From the NCBI GenBank assembly GCA_036924285.1, contig JAYKYS010000012.1:12586001-12650000 (forward strand): a stretch of DNA of 64,000 nt, written 5' to 3'. The notes under the pieces are model-generated. The model was not told the origin of the DNA and ran no database searches. It saw only the letters and a list, made by a program, of their open reading frames with translations. This document shows positions 44,601 to 56,572 of this stretch, one piece after another (the first letter of the stretch is position 1; every line of letters starts with the position of its first letter). The DNA is from Asterella californica (taxonomy: Eukaryota; Streptophyta; Marchantiopsida; Marchantiales; Aytoniaceae). The position numbers were made by a program, and so were the translations under genes.

Positions 44601-47429
44601 GGAGTCTTCTGAAGACTCTAGAAGACGTAGGATGGATGGATACTCTTGCTGCGATGCGGGGAAGCGTAGTGAAGAGGACCGCTTCTACCATGGGGAGAGA
44701 TCTTCCACCTCGGAAGATGAGAAGAATAGCTTCTTCCCGTGTGCAAAAGATGAAGGCCACAGTAGTGGAAGAGGTATCCTTGCCTCTAGAAGACAAGGTC
44801 GTCACCTCCGATCGAATTGTGGAGATGAATCTGTCTTCTGCAGGAAGGAGGCTGGAAGAGTTCAGTGCCTTCTTCCACGTAGAGATCCAACCAGCTATGG
44901 AGTTGTTGGAGAAGAGAGCGAAGGCTCAGGAGAAGCCGCTACAGCCTGGATTCGGTCTGCGCACCTTGATGCGTTAGGAAGAAGACCGGAAGAAGACAGA
45001 AGCGCTGGAAGCTAGTCTCCGCACCACGGAGAAGCCCGCAGCGAGATACAAGGCGGAAGTAGCCGCTTCTGCCAAGGAGCTGACCCAACTGAAGAAGAGC
45101 AACCAGGAGTTGCAGGCGCGCGTACAGCAGCGCGACCAAGAGGTTCTCCGAGTACGAGGGAAGATCACCGCCCTCGCAGAGGAGAAGACAACATGGAAGA
45201 CGCAGCGAGAAGCCGCAGAAGCGCGAGTTGCAGCTGAGAAGATGCAGCGGAAGGCAACGGAAGCTCGTGCGCAAGAGATGCTAGCACAATCGATGGAAGC
45301 GCTTCGGAAGAAGTTCAACTTCACCGCGGGTAGGAAGTTGCTTACCCTAGCTAGAGAATGGGACGAGGAGTCTAGAGCAAGGTTGGTCGAGTGCAAGGAG
45401 AGCATGTTCAGGTATTTGGATCAGCAGATAGAGGGAGTGAAGACGCTCTATGGTCTTCCCTTGAGTCCACCATCTGTAACCGCATCTTCCCAAGCTCCAG
45501 CACCATCGACTGGATCCGAATTGGAGAAGGAGGAGTTCGACCTCGCTGTGCACTTGGTAGTGACAGCGTTGGAAGTCGAGAAGACATCGGAAGATGCCCC
45601 GGAAGACAGGAAGAAGAACCGTCTTCCCAGGTATTCCGTGTGGAGGAAGCGACTTCTCCGGATCCATATGAGATCGTCATGGTCCCTAGTACCGAACCAG
45701 TGCCTCAGAAGAGTGAGGAAGCGCAAGTCGACTCCGCTTCCCAAAAGACGCTTCCGTCTTCCGAAGCAAAAGCCGAGGAAGAAGCAGCAGCAGCGACAGC
45801 AGGGCCTGCAACGACTATAGAGGAAACCACCTCAGTGACACCCGAGATGTTCGCATGGCTTCCTAGCTTATCAGAAGCCGCATTAGGAGCTCCGATAGGG
45901 GCAGATCAGGTAGAGATTACCACCGAGCAATCAGAGTAAGCAGAAAGCACCGCAGACAAGTTAACCTTGTCCCAATTTAGTAGGACCGAACATGCTATCT
46001 TAAGAGTGGCAGTTTCTCAGTGTAAAATTAGTTAGGCAGCCATGTGGTAGAGTAGGAAGCGCAAGAACAGGAAGGGGAAACCGTTTGCATGCGAAGGGGC
46101 AGCTTTTCTCTCCCTGGTGGTGGTTCCTTCTGTTTTCTTGTGGTAGAGGCAGAAGTAGGATCAAAGAGTAGGAAATCTAGTTCGTTAGTGACACACACAC
46201 TACACCCGATATTAGAGACATACGAATAGACTAGAATTATACCGGAGAGGTCTGCATGCTCGGTACTAGCAGTGGTTCGAAGATGTAGATAGAGGTAGTG
46301 GACAGTTTAGGAATAGAGAACGGCATCCTCGTGTAGTCCTGTTGGCTAGACTGTTGTGTCGAGGAGTAGGCACAAGACGTAGAGGGAGTGAGCTTGTCGA
46401 TGCCAATGTGACATCTTCTCGAGGAATGGATTGCGAATTTGAGTGCAGAAGCTTTATTCGTGTCTTCTGGGTGGTGAGTTTTCTTGGATTCACTCCCAAT
46501 TGTGCATGAGAAGTGTTCTTCTTGAGTGGCGGTGACTGTCAGCAGTTGTGGAATTGCAGCTTGGCTCGTCTAGTAGAGCACTTCGGATCTACGAACAGAC
46601 GGTCTGATGGGTAAGGGATCCTAGACGACAGAGTAGTCAGAGCAGCGAAGAAAAGAAGAAAGAAGCCTTCTTCCCACAACAGAAGACGACATCCTCAAGT
46701 AGAAGACGGTGCAACTGTACACATGTTTGTTGTCTTCCTCCCCAAACTATTTCAAGAAGGGATGGCTTGTTAGTCAAGATCCGGACTAGAAGCCTGTCGG
46801 AATCTTAATTTCTCCTTTTCATCTTGTTTTCTCTTGTTTGGATTTTCCCTTCTTCCCATCTTCTTACCTTCTTCTAGTGAGTTTCCGAGACTTCTATTGA
46901 GCTTCCGTGAAGGTGAATGTCGTTGTAGTGCTGCAGGAAGACCATTTCCGTAGCCAGAAGCCTAGGAAGGCTACAGGGGGCATACACCCTGTGATTAATC
47001 TAACCCGTTGGAATGTGAGTGTGAGAGTAAGATGTAACAGCCGTGCTAGTCGACTTTTGCGAAGCAGAACCGTCTTCTGGAGGTACGAGAAGCCGAGTTG
47101 AACTCCCAGAAGCCGAGAATTGCTTCGGGAAGACGATACTGAGAAGACCGGAAGAAGTGACCTGGAAGCAGGAAGAGCGTCTTCCCGAGCTTCTCTGTGA
47201 ATAGTTGTGTGATATTTTAGTTAGTAGTCGTTTGTTTAGGTCCAGAGCACCTTTTGGAGTGTCTGGAAGACGCGTGGTTTTGTGAGAAGACGGGATTTCT
47301 AGGCAAAACCCGTGTGTTTGTGTGTTTGAACAGATCTTAGAACTTAGAGCAGCGTTACTTGTGCAAATCCTCTGTGGGAACGATATCTTGCATACTAGAA
47401 AAGAAGTAATCATGCGACACTACAAGGCT
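41659..47429 (+). mobile_element. Family D element D1, 5761 bp, with 5-bp target duplication
   Basis: The element runs 41664-47424: it starts TGTGGTGCCCAC and ends GCGACACTACA, and is bordered by AGGCT on both sides (41659-41663, 47425-47429). Its right end matches the end of D2 (52907, inverted). The TG...CA ends and 5-bp duplication fit an LTR. I find no internal second copy of either end, so the whole unit may be one very long solo LTR or an unusual element. It encodes an unrecognised protein (43647-45939). GAAGAC/GTCTTC occurs at high density from 41818 on. Confidence 0.65.
43647..45939 (+). pseudogene. Family D protein, coiled-coil, unrecognised (D1)
   Basis: The reading is spread over 43647-44204, 44009-44395, 44396-44977, 44978-45640 and 45616-45939. 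The N-terminal part has WDWNLADHGLLEEVW, WKIESYREPKKRLLTKLFLH and a GGHL..FLCYLYVV box. A charged linker rich in S, D and E follows, then a long helix (QLKKSNQELQARVQQRDQEV, EKTTWKTQREAAEARVAAEK) that should form a coiled coil. The tail is an acidic, alanine-rich stretch ending ITTEQSE. Broken points are a frameshift near 44150 compared with D2 and two CAG-to-TAG stops (44395, 44977). I do not recognise the family; a gag-like or accessory role is only a guess. Confidence 0.6.
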
Positions 47430-47760
47430 AAACCAAATGACAACAAAACGTGATTGGTTTTGAATTTAAACGAAATCATTTGAAAAGTCTAGTGACATTA
47501 AAATACAAGAAATGAACTGAGCATTGATGACTACGCATGCATGCATGTAGAAAATCAAATTTGGACTTCTTAGAAATTTGATGTCCGAGTTGATGACATG
47601 TTGCTCATAACATTGTACTGATGATTGGTGTATACTTTTCTAAGTTACACCAATGATAAGATTGAAAAGTGGATCAGTCCCATGGAGAATCACGGCACAG
47701 AAAAACAAAAGCATACTTATCTAGCAAACATCTCCTCACAGTGAAACAACGGTATGAAAT

Positions 47761-48010
47761 TGGCATTAATCATCAACTTAAAAAAATGCATGCAATATGA
47801 ACTTTACATGAGAGGAAAAAGACAAGAGGGAAGAGAGAAGCAAAATCTAGTAGTGCAATTGGACAAGACAATGCAATGGAGTTTTATCGAACTTCTAGAC
47901 ATACTAATTAGTGTTAGATTATGGTTGTTTATAAATGATTAGTTGTAATTCTACAAGTATTTAATGAAAAATATGAAGTAATTTTAACATCAAAATATAT
48001 TTTATAAATA
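47761..48010. repeat. Dispersed repeat G, copy 2
   Basis: Partner of 40743-40985 in the same orientation. Lies about 340 bp beyond the right end of D1. Confidence 0.85.
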
Positions 48011-49819
48011 AATATGATATGTAATATAAATAATAAAAGGTAACAAATAGATGGATTTAAATTGTTCTCGATTGCATAAATAACATCATTTCATTTATCA
48101 ATTAATTTATACCTTAACATTTCTTATCATAAGGATGAAAGCATACATGAATGAAAGCCCATCGGCTTTGTAAGTGTGCATTAGATAAATATCCTATATA
48201 ACTACTGATGTCTTTAATGTTCAATTTAGTTAACTTCAGTATGTAATATCTTTTGTAATGTAGAATTTTCCTCAAACTGATATATTTTTTGTTCTCAAGT
48301 CTATGTCGTTGTACTTTTTATAGTTATCTATTTACATCTAAAGAAAGAGAAAGAGAGAAGTCTCTCGTGTCTGATTTAGTATGTAATATGTCTCACATTG
48401 TATTTTTGTTGTGAAATTGACATATTTTCTATCACTCGAATCTGTAATCATCAGGTTTATGATTATTTACTTAAAAATATAGGTTAGACATGGAATCAAG
48501 ATCAATCGCATGGTCACAATTTTGACGTCACGAAAGTGATTGATGATCTTGTCATTCTTTGCAATCGAGAACAACTCAATCCATCTATTTGTTATTTGTT
48601 GTCTTCTCTATCAAGTACTAGTCGGGTGATTAACAAAGATGTATGCTTATTCAACTCAACTCACTGGTTGGAGTCTCATTGTCTTTTTGTTAACTTGGAA
48701 TCAATCAAGTGCAATTTTGACTTAGTCGGCCATCACTTGGAAAATAAGTATACCCCTCTAATTCTTTCAGAAAAGACAATCATTCTTTTCGGCATATTCT
48801 CTATTCATGTGAATGATTCAAGCACCCTTTTAGAAAATCTCTAATTATACAAGTACATCTCTAGACTAGCACTCTTCTAAAACTTGTTTGTTGAAGTTGT
48901 AAGATTCAGATCTCGAAGCACTTGTAGTGGTTCTCAACTTTCTGAATATGGTTCTACTTCGATCCTCTTCCAGGAGGGTTTTGACATACGATATCATAGA
49001 GCATGATTTTTGATCTAAGAATACACTGGGTATTTGACTATAGAGAGATACGACAAGATCTTAGACCAACTTGGTAAAACTCTTGTGCTCTCACCATCCT
49101 GATATAACTTTATCTCGACTCTAGTATCTGTTATCTCGGTTTCTACCGACTTAATTTGACCACACGTGCATCACATAATACAACTGGGCATTCAATCATG
49201 CTCTAGTATAGAAAAGATTCATATATGATAAACATATGCTTTAGTTTGTAGAAGCACCTTCAAACAATCCCTTAGACTAGCTTGTGCACTAACAATACTC
49301 TCTTCACTGGTTTTCCACAACAAACTGTCTAAAAAATACATAACTTAGACCTTCAATATTCTGCCGATATGAGCTCTATTCAAGATGAATCTTACAGCAA
49401 TGGATAGCTTATTGTGCAATCTTTCCAATGATACTGATAACACATTGATTCCTACCACAATATATCAAAATTGACAATTTATAATACTTATAACTTGAAA
49501 CGTCTCAACTCTTCATCATGACCTGCATGTTTGATCTAAGTTTTGAGTGATCAAACAAGCTTCCAACTAGGTATGCATCATATCACTAGGAAGCTTGTCT
49601 TCTAGACTGTCCAACAAGATACGACATGCACGTAGCAAGCAAACATTGAGCTCGGGGCGTGACATCGAAAAAAATGATATCTTGTAGTTAGAGATTCTCG
49701 ATCAGCAATTTTGACATATGTAACGTCTTCTTTGATTATAATCTATGCACTCGAATTCACAACAATAGCTCTCTTGATTCACTTGCAGCACTTCCAAGAA
49801 GTTCCACCTCTAAACAATA

Positions 49820-50405
49820 ATTTGTTTGTTCAAGGCCAACCAAGAGATGTAGGTGAAATCACTCTTCTCTTTCAAAATCCGTCATGCTATAATATGAACT
49901 TCGGCAACTTATTGCTCCCACCTGAAACTTCCATTTGGGTTCGAACTTCGTAGAAAATCCTCCATGACCTCTCACTACTAATCTATGAAATTATAACTTC
50001 AGACCCCAAATCAATTGCTCGAAATGGACCAAGCATTTTGTATGTGCTAACTTATGAACTTTACAGACCCCGGTGGCTAAAATCCATGACCCCAACATGT
50101 TCTCTACACCAAATGAGTTGAAATCTCACAATTGATTTAAACTCATAAGTTGATAAGACACACTCCAATCCTAGAAATTTTCACTTAGAGATTCGATCCT
50201 ATGGTCATGAAACAACTCAACCCTTGAATCCAAGCAAAACGGTACTACTTCTATCTCTCAACTGTTATATCCAACTTCAGTCCATCATTTCGAGGTCAAA
50301 TCCAATCCAAACGTAAGACTAATCTACATCAGTGCAACTAGCACGGCGTCAACTATCCAACCTCCTTAACAATATCGAAAGATCATCTCTCAAACTCTAG
50401 AGACA
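49820..50405. repeat. Dispersed repeat C, copy 2
   Basis: Partner of 22271-22715 in the same orientation, with about 100 bp more sequence near 50030-50110. Family not recognised. Confidence 0.75.
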
Positions 50406-51914
50406 CTCAGAAACATGACTCGTGATATCGATTTAACCCCCCTTGACTCTGAATGATCATAACTCCACACTCAAAACTCCAAATCAATCAATCTTTCCAT
50501 CCAGCTTGTTGTCCGACTTATGCCCTTATCAATGAGACCTCAAACTCCATTAATGATTGACGAGAAGACGTCCGAAACTCCAAATCATTTTTAGAACTTA
50601 AATGAATTTGATTGAAAAAAGTGAACTAATGAGAAAGAATATCGGAGATCACTTATCTCTTACTTGGCATTATAGATCGAGTTGTAACCTTAAAACACTC
50701 TCACATCTTCAAGGCTTGAACCAAAATACTTTAGACCTCAAACTTAACAAAAGAAATCATCCTCACCGAGCGATAGAGATAGTAATGACACGAAAATACA
50801 CACGAGATTCAGTACAAAGTCAAGATAATGACATTGAATCTACGATGAAAGATAGACAAAATGAAGAAGCCATCACTTGATGAAAATATTCCTCACCAAA
50901 GTTTCTCATGATCTATGCATGATGATTGATCTTCCGCCGACAGTGACATCAAATATCAAATGTTGAAAAGAACGTTGGCTGGAAAGTTCAAGTCCATTCA
51001 CCTACAATATTCTAGGAAGATGAACACAAAAGAAGTGGACTGTTTGACCTAGTGGTACAAATCTGAACATCCCTCAATATTTTATTGGCTATATATATTT
51101 TTAGAGACAAGTGAATTTAATCTGAAAGGGGTCTTTTACTTATACTGTGTATTCTGTGATATTTAACAATGAAAAGCACATGACGTAATATATTGTTTGA
51201 GCCACTCGTGCATACTCATGGTATTCTTTGTTTTGTACACATTGGTTTGAAGTGCTGCAGATAAAATTGTACAGAAAATACGACAATAGGTCTGCTGTCG
51301 TGATGTGAATTATTTCATATGATAAATAATTCACCTTCTTGTCAGAAGTTAGACTCTTTGAGTAGAGTTAAGACCTCAAACAAGTTGATTTTGGAAGAAG
51401 TGAGCATTTGAGAATATGGAAACACCACAAAGTAGATCTTATCATGCTGATCACTGTGATATGTTAAAAAGTTACAAGGCGAGTTGCAAGCGAACAATTA
51501 TTTGGAATTCTTTTACAAAATGTCTAAAATCGAGAAGTATCATAAATCTGAGTGAGTTCAAAATTTATGTTTTAGATTTTCATCATGTAGACTGTAGTGT
51601 GTAGATATCTTTGCATCTTAAAATGTAAAAAAATTCACATCTTGAGATAGTTATCGTGGTTCGAGTTAGTGAAAGGAAGATGAAATAATATGCTTTATTA
51701 GCATATAAGCTTAGAAATTGATATCTAGAACTAGTTGTGAGCTTGGTTTATGTGGGTAGCTGAGTAGACCTGTAGGCAGGAGGTCTCAAGTCAAATCCCC
51801 TTAGACTCTCAATCGGCTTCGAGTATGTTGACCTTTTCAGGAGTATATGTGGGGCGCCAAGTTGCATAGAGATGAGATACTAAATGTCTCTTAAACAAAC
51901 CGTGAATGCAAGAT

Positions 51915-52030
51915 GCCTCTGTCTATCCTTGCAATAGTGCAATCACTTGATGTGGATGCTAGAGAGAGATTATCTCTGTCTATCCCTGTACTAGTGCAAT
52001 CACTTGGTGTGGATGCTAGAGGAAGGTTAC
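51915..52030. repeat. Tandem duplication, 57 bp x 2
   Basis: CTCTGTCTATCC recurs at 51917 and 51974. Both units continue with (A/C)TAGTGCAATCACTTG and TGTGGATGCTAGAG. Confidence 0.85.
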
Positions 52031-52053
52031 TGTCGAATTTCAAAATGAACCTT

Positions 52054-52445
52054 ATGCTAGAAGACTAACTCCCCATCGAGGTGTTAAGATAATTAGTATG
52101 AATTTGGTGTGCGACTCTCTAATTCATAGAGTAGCGAGATGACATCAAAGATACTCCAAATCGATACAAATTCTTTTGAAATGGACATATGCTAGAGGAC
52201 TAACTCCTCTTCGAGGAGTCAAGATAATTAGTACAAATTTGGTGTGCGACTCTCTAATTCCGGAGGTAGCGAGATGACATCAAAGATATTCCAAATCGAT
52301 ACAAATTCTGTTGGACGTATGCTAGAGGACTAACTCCCCTTTCTAGGTGACAAGATAATTAGTACGAATTTGGTGTGCGGCTCTCTAAGTCTTGAGGTAG
52401 CGATATGACATCAAAGATACTCCAAGTCAGTACAAATTCTTTTGT
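52054..52445. repeat. Minisatellite, about 130 bp x 3
   Basis: Units start ATGCTAGA(A/G)GACTAACTCC at 52054, 52189 and 52319. Each carries TTGGTGTGCG, AGCGA(G/T)ATGACATCAAAGAT and a closing TACAAATTCT. Confidence 0.9.
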
Positions 52446-54512
52446 AGAAAAATATAGATTTAATCATATAGTATCTTGCGTCAAAAATCAATTCGAATAG
52501 ATACTTGAGGAGACACTTACAACATTCAAAGTTAAAGGGGGCCAAAGAATGACAACGGTGCTAACTCAAGGCTTTGGATGTCAAAACAAGGTGACACCGG
52601 TGGTCAGAGATAACATGTTGAAGTTAATTTAGGTGAAGGTGTCAAAAGCTGACTATACGAATAAATAGATAGTCGTAAATATGAATCTGCGAAGATATGT
52701 TAATTAATATTTATAACACGTAAGAAGACAATACGTGTTGAATTTTTATCAGAGATTTATTTGTCTGTTGTCACTTGTCTAAGGCATCACTTTACACATG
52801 TTAGGTGATGGTGGAGATCATGTAGAGAGGAGGAAAATCCCAGAGGAGATGTATTGCAGAAGTGAGAGATTTTTTTCCATCATCATCAAGTATAATCATC
52901 GAAGAGTGTAGTGTCGCAGGATTACTCCTTTTGCCCATTTAGTATACAGATATCGTTCCCACAGAGGATTTGCACAAGTAACGCTGCTCTAAGTTCTAAG
53001 ATCTGTTCAAACACACAAACACACGGGTTTTGTCTAGAAATCCCGTCTTCTCACAAAACCACACGTCTTTCAAACTCTCCAAAAGGTGTTCTGGACCTAA
53101 ACAAACAACTACTAACTAAAATATCACACAACTATTCACAAAGAAGCTCGAGAAGACGCTTCCTGCTTCCAGGTCACTTTTTTCGGTCTTCTCAGTATCG
53201 TCTTCTCGAAGCAATTCTCGGCTTCTGGGGGTTCGACTCGGCTTCTCACACCTCCAGAAGACTGCTCCTGCTTCGCAAAAGTCGACTAGCACGGCTGTTA
53301 CACCTTACTCTCACACTCACATTCCAACGGGTTAGATTAATCACAAGGTGTATGCCCCCTGTAGCCTTCCTAGGCTTCTGGCTACGGAAATGGTCTTCCT
53401 GCAGCACTACAACGACATTCATCTTCACGGAAGCTCAATAGAAGTCTCGGAAGCTCACTAGAAGAAGATAAGAAGATGGGGAAGATGAGAGAAGATGGGG
53501 AAGAAGAGAAAATCCAAACGGGAGAAAAACAAGATGAAAAGGAGAAATTAAGATTCCGACAGGCTTCTAGTCCGGATCCTGACTAACAAGCCATCCCTGC
53601 TTGTAATAGTTTGGGGAGGAAGACAACAAACGTGCGTACAGTTGCACCGTCTTCTACTTGAGGATGTTGTCTTTTGCTATGGGAAGAAGACTTCTTTCTT
53701 CTTCTCTCGCTGCTCCGACTACTCTGTCTTCTGGGATCCCTTATCCATAAGATCGTCCGTACGTAGATCCGAAGTGCTCCACTAGACGAGCCAAGCTGCG
53801 AATCTGCACAACTGTTGACAGTCACCGCCACTCAAGAAAAACGCTTCCCATGCACAATCGGGAGTGAATTCAAGGAAATCCTCCACCCAGAAGACACGGA
53901 CAAAGCTTCTGCACTCAAATCATCAATCCATTCTCCGAGAAGAAATCACATTGGCATTGGGAAGCTCACTCCCTCTACTTCCTGCTACTATTCCTCGACA
54001 CACCAGTCTAGCCAATAAGACTACACGAGGATGCCGTTCTCTGTTCCTAAACTGTCCACTACCTCCATCTACATCTTCGAACCATTGCTGGTAACGAGCA
54101 TGCAGACCCCTCCGGTATAATTCCAATCTATTCGTATGTCTCTAACATCGAGTGTAGTGTGTGTGCGCAGTACACAACCATGTACTTAGTGCGCCTCTCA
54201 AGAGTGTATAATGTGCTATGTGTGTCCAAAATCCTACTCTGCAATCCTACTTATGCATCTGCCTTGAGACGTAGGGGAAGGTCCCCTCCAATCCTCAATT
54301 ACAACCAGGGAGAGATGGGCGTTGTCAGAAGGCTGTCAACCCACATGCAAGCGGTTCCCCTTCCTAATTAGCCATCCACCTTACTACTCCTGCACTGCCT
54401 ACTCTGCCACATGGTCACCTATCTAATATTACACTAAACTGCCACCTCCCAAGATAACATATTCGGTTCCTACTAAGTTTGGACAAGTCAACTGTCTTCT
54501 GCGCTTTGCTAC

Positions 54513-56560
54513 CTACTCTAATTGCTTGGATGCAATCTCCATTGGATCTACTCCTACTTGAACTACTAGCTTGGCTTCTGATAAGTTGGGAAGCCCTGCA
54601 ATTACCTCAGGTGTCACTGAGGTGGCTTCCTCCTCATCATTCGTCGCTGGCTCTGCTGCTGCTGCTTCGGCTTCGGCTTCGGCTTCTGCTTCGGCTTCAG
54701 AAGACGGAAGCGTCTTCTGGGAAGCTGGGTCGACTTGTGTTTCCTCACTCTTGTGAGGCACTAGTTCGACACTGGGAGCCATGATGACCTCATAGGGATC
54801 CGGGGAAGTCGCTTCCTCCACTCGAAATACTTGGGAAGACAGCTCTTCTTCTGTCTTCCAGAAGACACCTTGTCTTTCGGGGCTTCTTTCGGGGCTTCTT
54901 CCGGGGTCTTCTCGGCTTCCAATGCTATCACTACCAAGTGGACAGCGAGGTCGAACTCCTCCTTCTCCAAGTCGGATCTAGTCGATGGTGCTGGGGCTTG
55001 GGAAGATGCAGTTGCAGGTGACGGAATCAAAGGAAGACCATAGAGTGTCTTCACTCTCTCTATCTGCCGATCCAAATACCTGAACATGCTCTCCTTGCAC
55101 TCTACCAACATTGCTTTGGACTCGTCGTCCCATTCTCTAGCTAAGGTAAAAAGCTTCCTACCCGCGGTGAAGTTGAACTTCTTCCGAAGCGCTTCCATCG
55201 ACTGAGCTAGCATTCCTTGCGCACGAGCTTCCGCTGCTTCCCGCTGCGTCTTCTCGGCTGCAGTCTGCGCTTCTACGGCTTCCCGCAGTGTCTTCCATGT
55301 CGTCTTCTCTTCTGCAAGGGCGGTGATCTTATCCCACACTCGCAGAACCTTCTGGTCACGCTGCTGTAAACGCGCCTGCAACTCCTGGTTGCTCTTCTTT
55401 AGCTGCGCTAACTCCTTGACAGAAGCGGCTGCTTCCGCCTTGTACTTCGCTGCGAGCTTCTCCGTGCTGGGGAGGTTGGCTTCCAGCGATTCTACCTTCT
55501 TCTGGTCTTCTTCCTGCCGCATCAGGGTGCGCAGACCGAATCCAGGCTGTAGCAGCTTCTCTTGAGCCTTCATCCTCTTCTCGATCAACTCCATAGCTGA
55601 CTGGATCTCTGAGTGGAAGAAGGCACTGAACTCTTCCAGTCTTCTTCCCGCGGAAGACAAGTTCATCTCCACGATTCGGTCGGAGGTGTCAACCTTATCT
55701 TCCCGAGGCAAGGATGCCTCTTCTACCATTGTGGTCTTTTGTTTCTACGCACGGGAAGATGCTACTCTTCTCATCTTCCGGGGTGGAAGCTCTCTCCCCA
55801 TGACAGAAGCGGTCCTCTTTACTGCGCTTCCTCGCATCGCAGTAGGAGTATCCATCCAACCTTCGTCTTCTGGAGTCTTCAGAAGACTCCCTGGTGTTGC
55901 AGAAGCGGTCTTCTGCGCAGCTCGGGTACTCAGTGACTCATCCGGTGAGTCGGACTCCGATCCAGAGTGAATGATCCTTGGTGGTGTCGCGTCTTCCGAT
56001 CCATTGGAGTCGTCTTCTCTCATCAGAAGCGTCTTCTGATGAGTACCGGGTCTCATCTGCGGCATCAGAGTGAGAGGGGGAGTCATTGCTACTGCTCGGT
56101 CGTCTTCTCTCGAGGTCTCTTCCTCCGTCTCATGCTGCCCTGTTGGTCCATATCTCGCCAACTGATCTGCCGTGAGATCCCCCTTGACCACGTACAGATA
56201 ACAGAAGAATGGAGTAAGATGTCCTCCTGCTGGGGTACCTAAGTAAACCAGCTCTGCCTGTACATACGCGTGGAAGAACGCACCCCAGTTGACATTCTCT
56301 CCTGCGCATACTGATTCCATGAACTCCACGTCCTGATCTCTAAGGTACCTCGTCTTCTGTGCTTTCCTCTTGGGAAAGAAGTGAAGGAACAGCTTCGCCA
56401 GAAGACGCTTTTGTGGCTCTCGGTAAGCTTCGATCTTCCACCCATTTCTTCCCTGTCTGTCCTCCAAGAAGAGACAAGTTGTGCTTCCAGGCACATGCCA
56501 CTTACCCGAGATCATGGGTAAGATCTTCTCATGCTGCCCTGTTGGTCCATATCTCACCAA
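54513..56560 (-). pseudogene. Family D protein, coiled-coil (D2), nearly intact
   Basis: It is open from 56560 to 55745 (271 aa), and after one stop (SSRA then TAG) from 55729 to 54761 (322 aa). The C-terminal frame follows at 54821-54513. The N-terminal domain is preserved from KILPMISGKWHVPG on and reads through the spot where D1 is frameshifted (DVEFMESVCAGENVNWGAFF). The coiled coil (QLKKSNQELQARLQQRDQKV) and the acidic tail are present. The tail contains an expanded SEAEAEAEAEAEAAAAE run coded by GCTTCG repeats. The shift from the coiled-coil frame into the tail frame is the same as in D1. Confidence 0.6.
54658..54712. repeat. Hexamer microsatellite (GCTTCG/GCTTCT)n
   Basis: Short tandem repeat of GCTTCG and variants within the family D tail coding region. 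The D1 equivalent (near 45765-45800) is not expanded in this way. Confidence 0.8.
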
Positions 56561-56572
56561 CTGATCTGCCGT

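Larger units (their letters stand above)
47430..52906. other. AT-rich spacer between the inverted D copies
   Basis: It has no convincing gene; 48536-48844 (102 aa) is open but has no domain. It contains repeat G copy 2, repeat C copy 2 and the minisatellites listed separately. GGGGCGTGACA at 49658-49668, reverse complement TGTCACGCCCC, resembles the start of many plant LTRs read on the minus strand, but I could not find the other end. Confidence 0.55.
52907..56572 (-). mobile_element. Family D element D2, inverted, partial
   Basis: Its 3' end on the minus strand is at 52907 (CGACACTACA), matching the D1 end. It extends to 56572, where A4 has inserted. The stretch 53040-53460 mirrors D1 47410-46900. 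The front of its protein is replaced by a duplicated piece of itself (56531-56572 repeats 56131-56177), so it is rearranged as well as cut. It carries the same GAAGAC/GTCTTC load as D1. Confidence 0.8.

Noticed and set aside
47414..47429. CACTACAAGG at the D1 end as a CACTA transposon terminus
   Set aside because: The CACTA word is in the wrong orientation for a right end, and the flanking duplication is 5 bp, not 3 bp.
48536..48844. 102-aa open frame in the spacer
   Set aside because: No domain, AT-rich surroundings, no second copy; probably chance.
49658..49672. LTR start (TGTCACGCCCC on the minus strand)
   Set aside because: The motif is suggestive, but I could not find the other end, a target duplication or an internal region, so it is not listed as an element.
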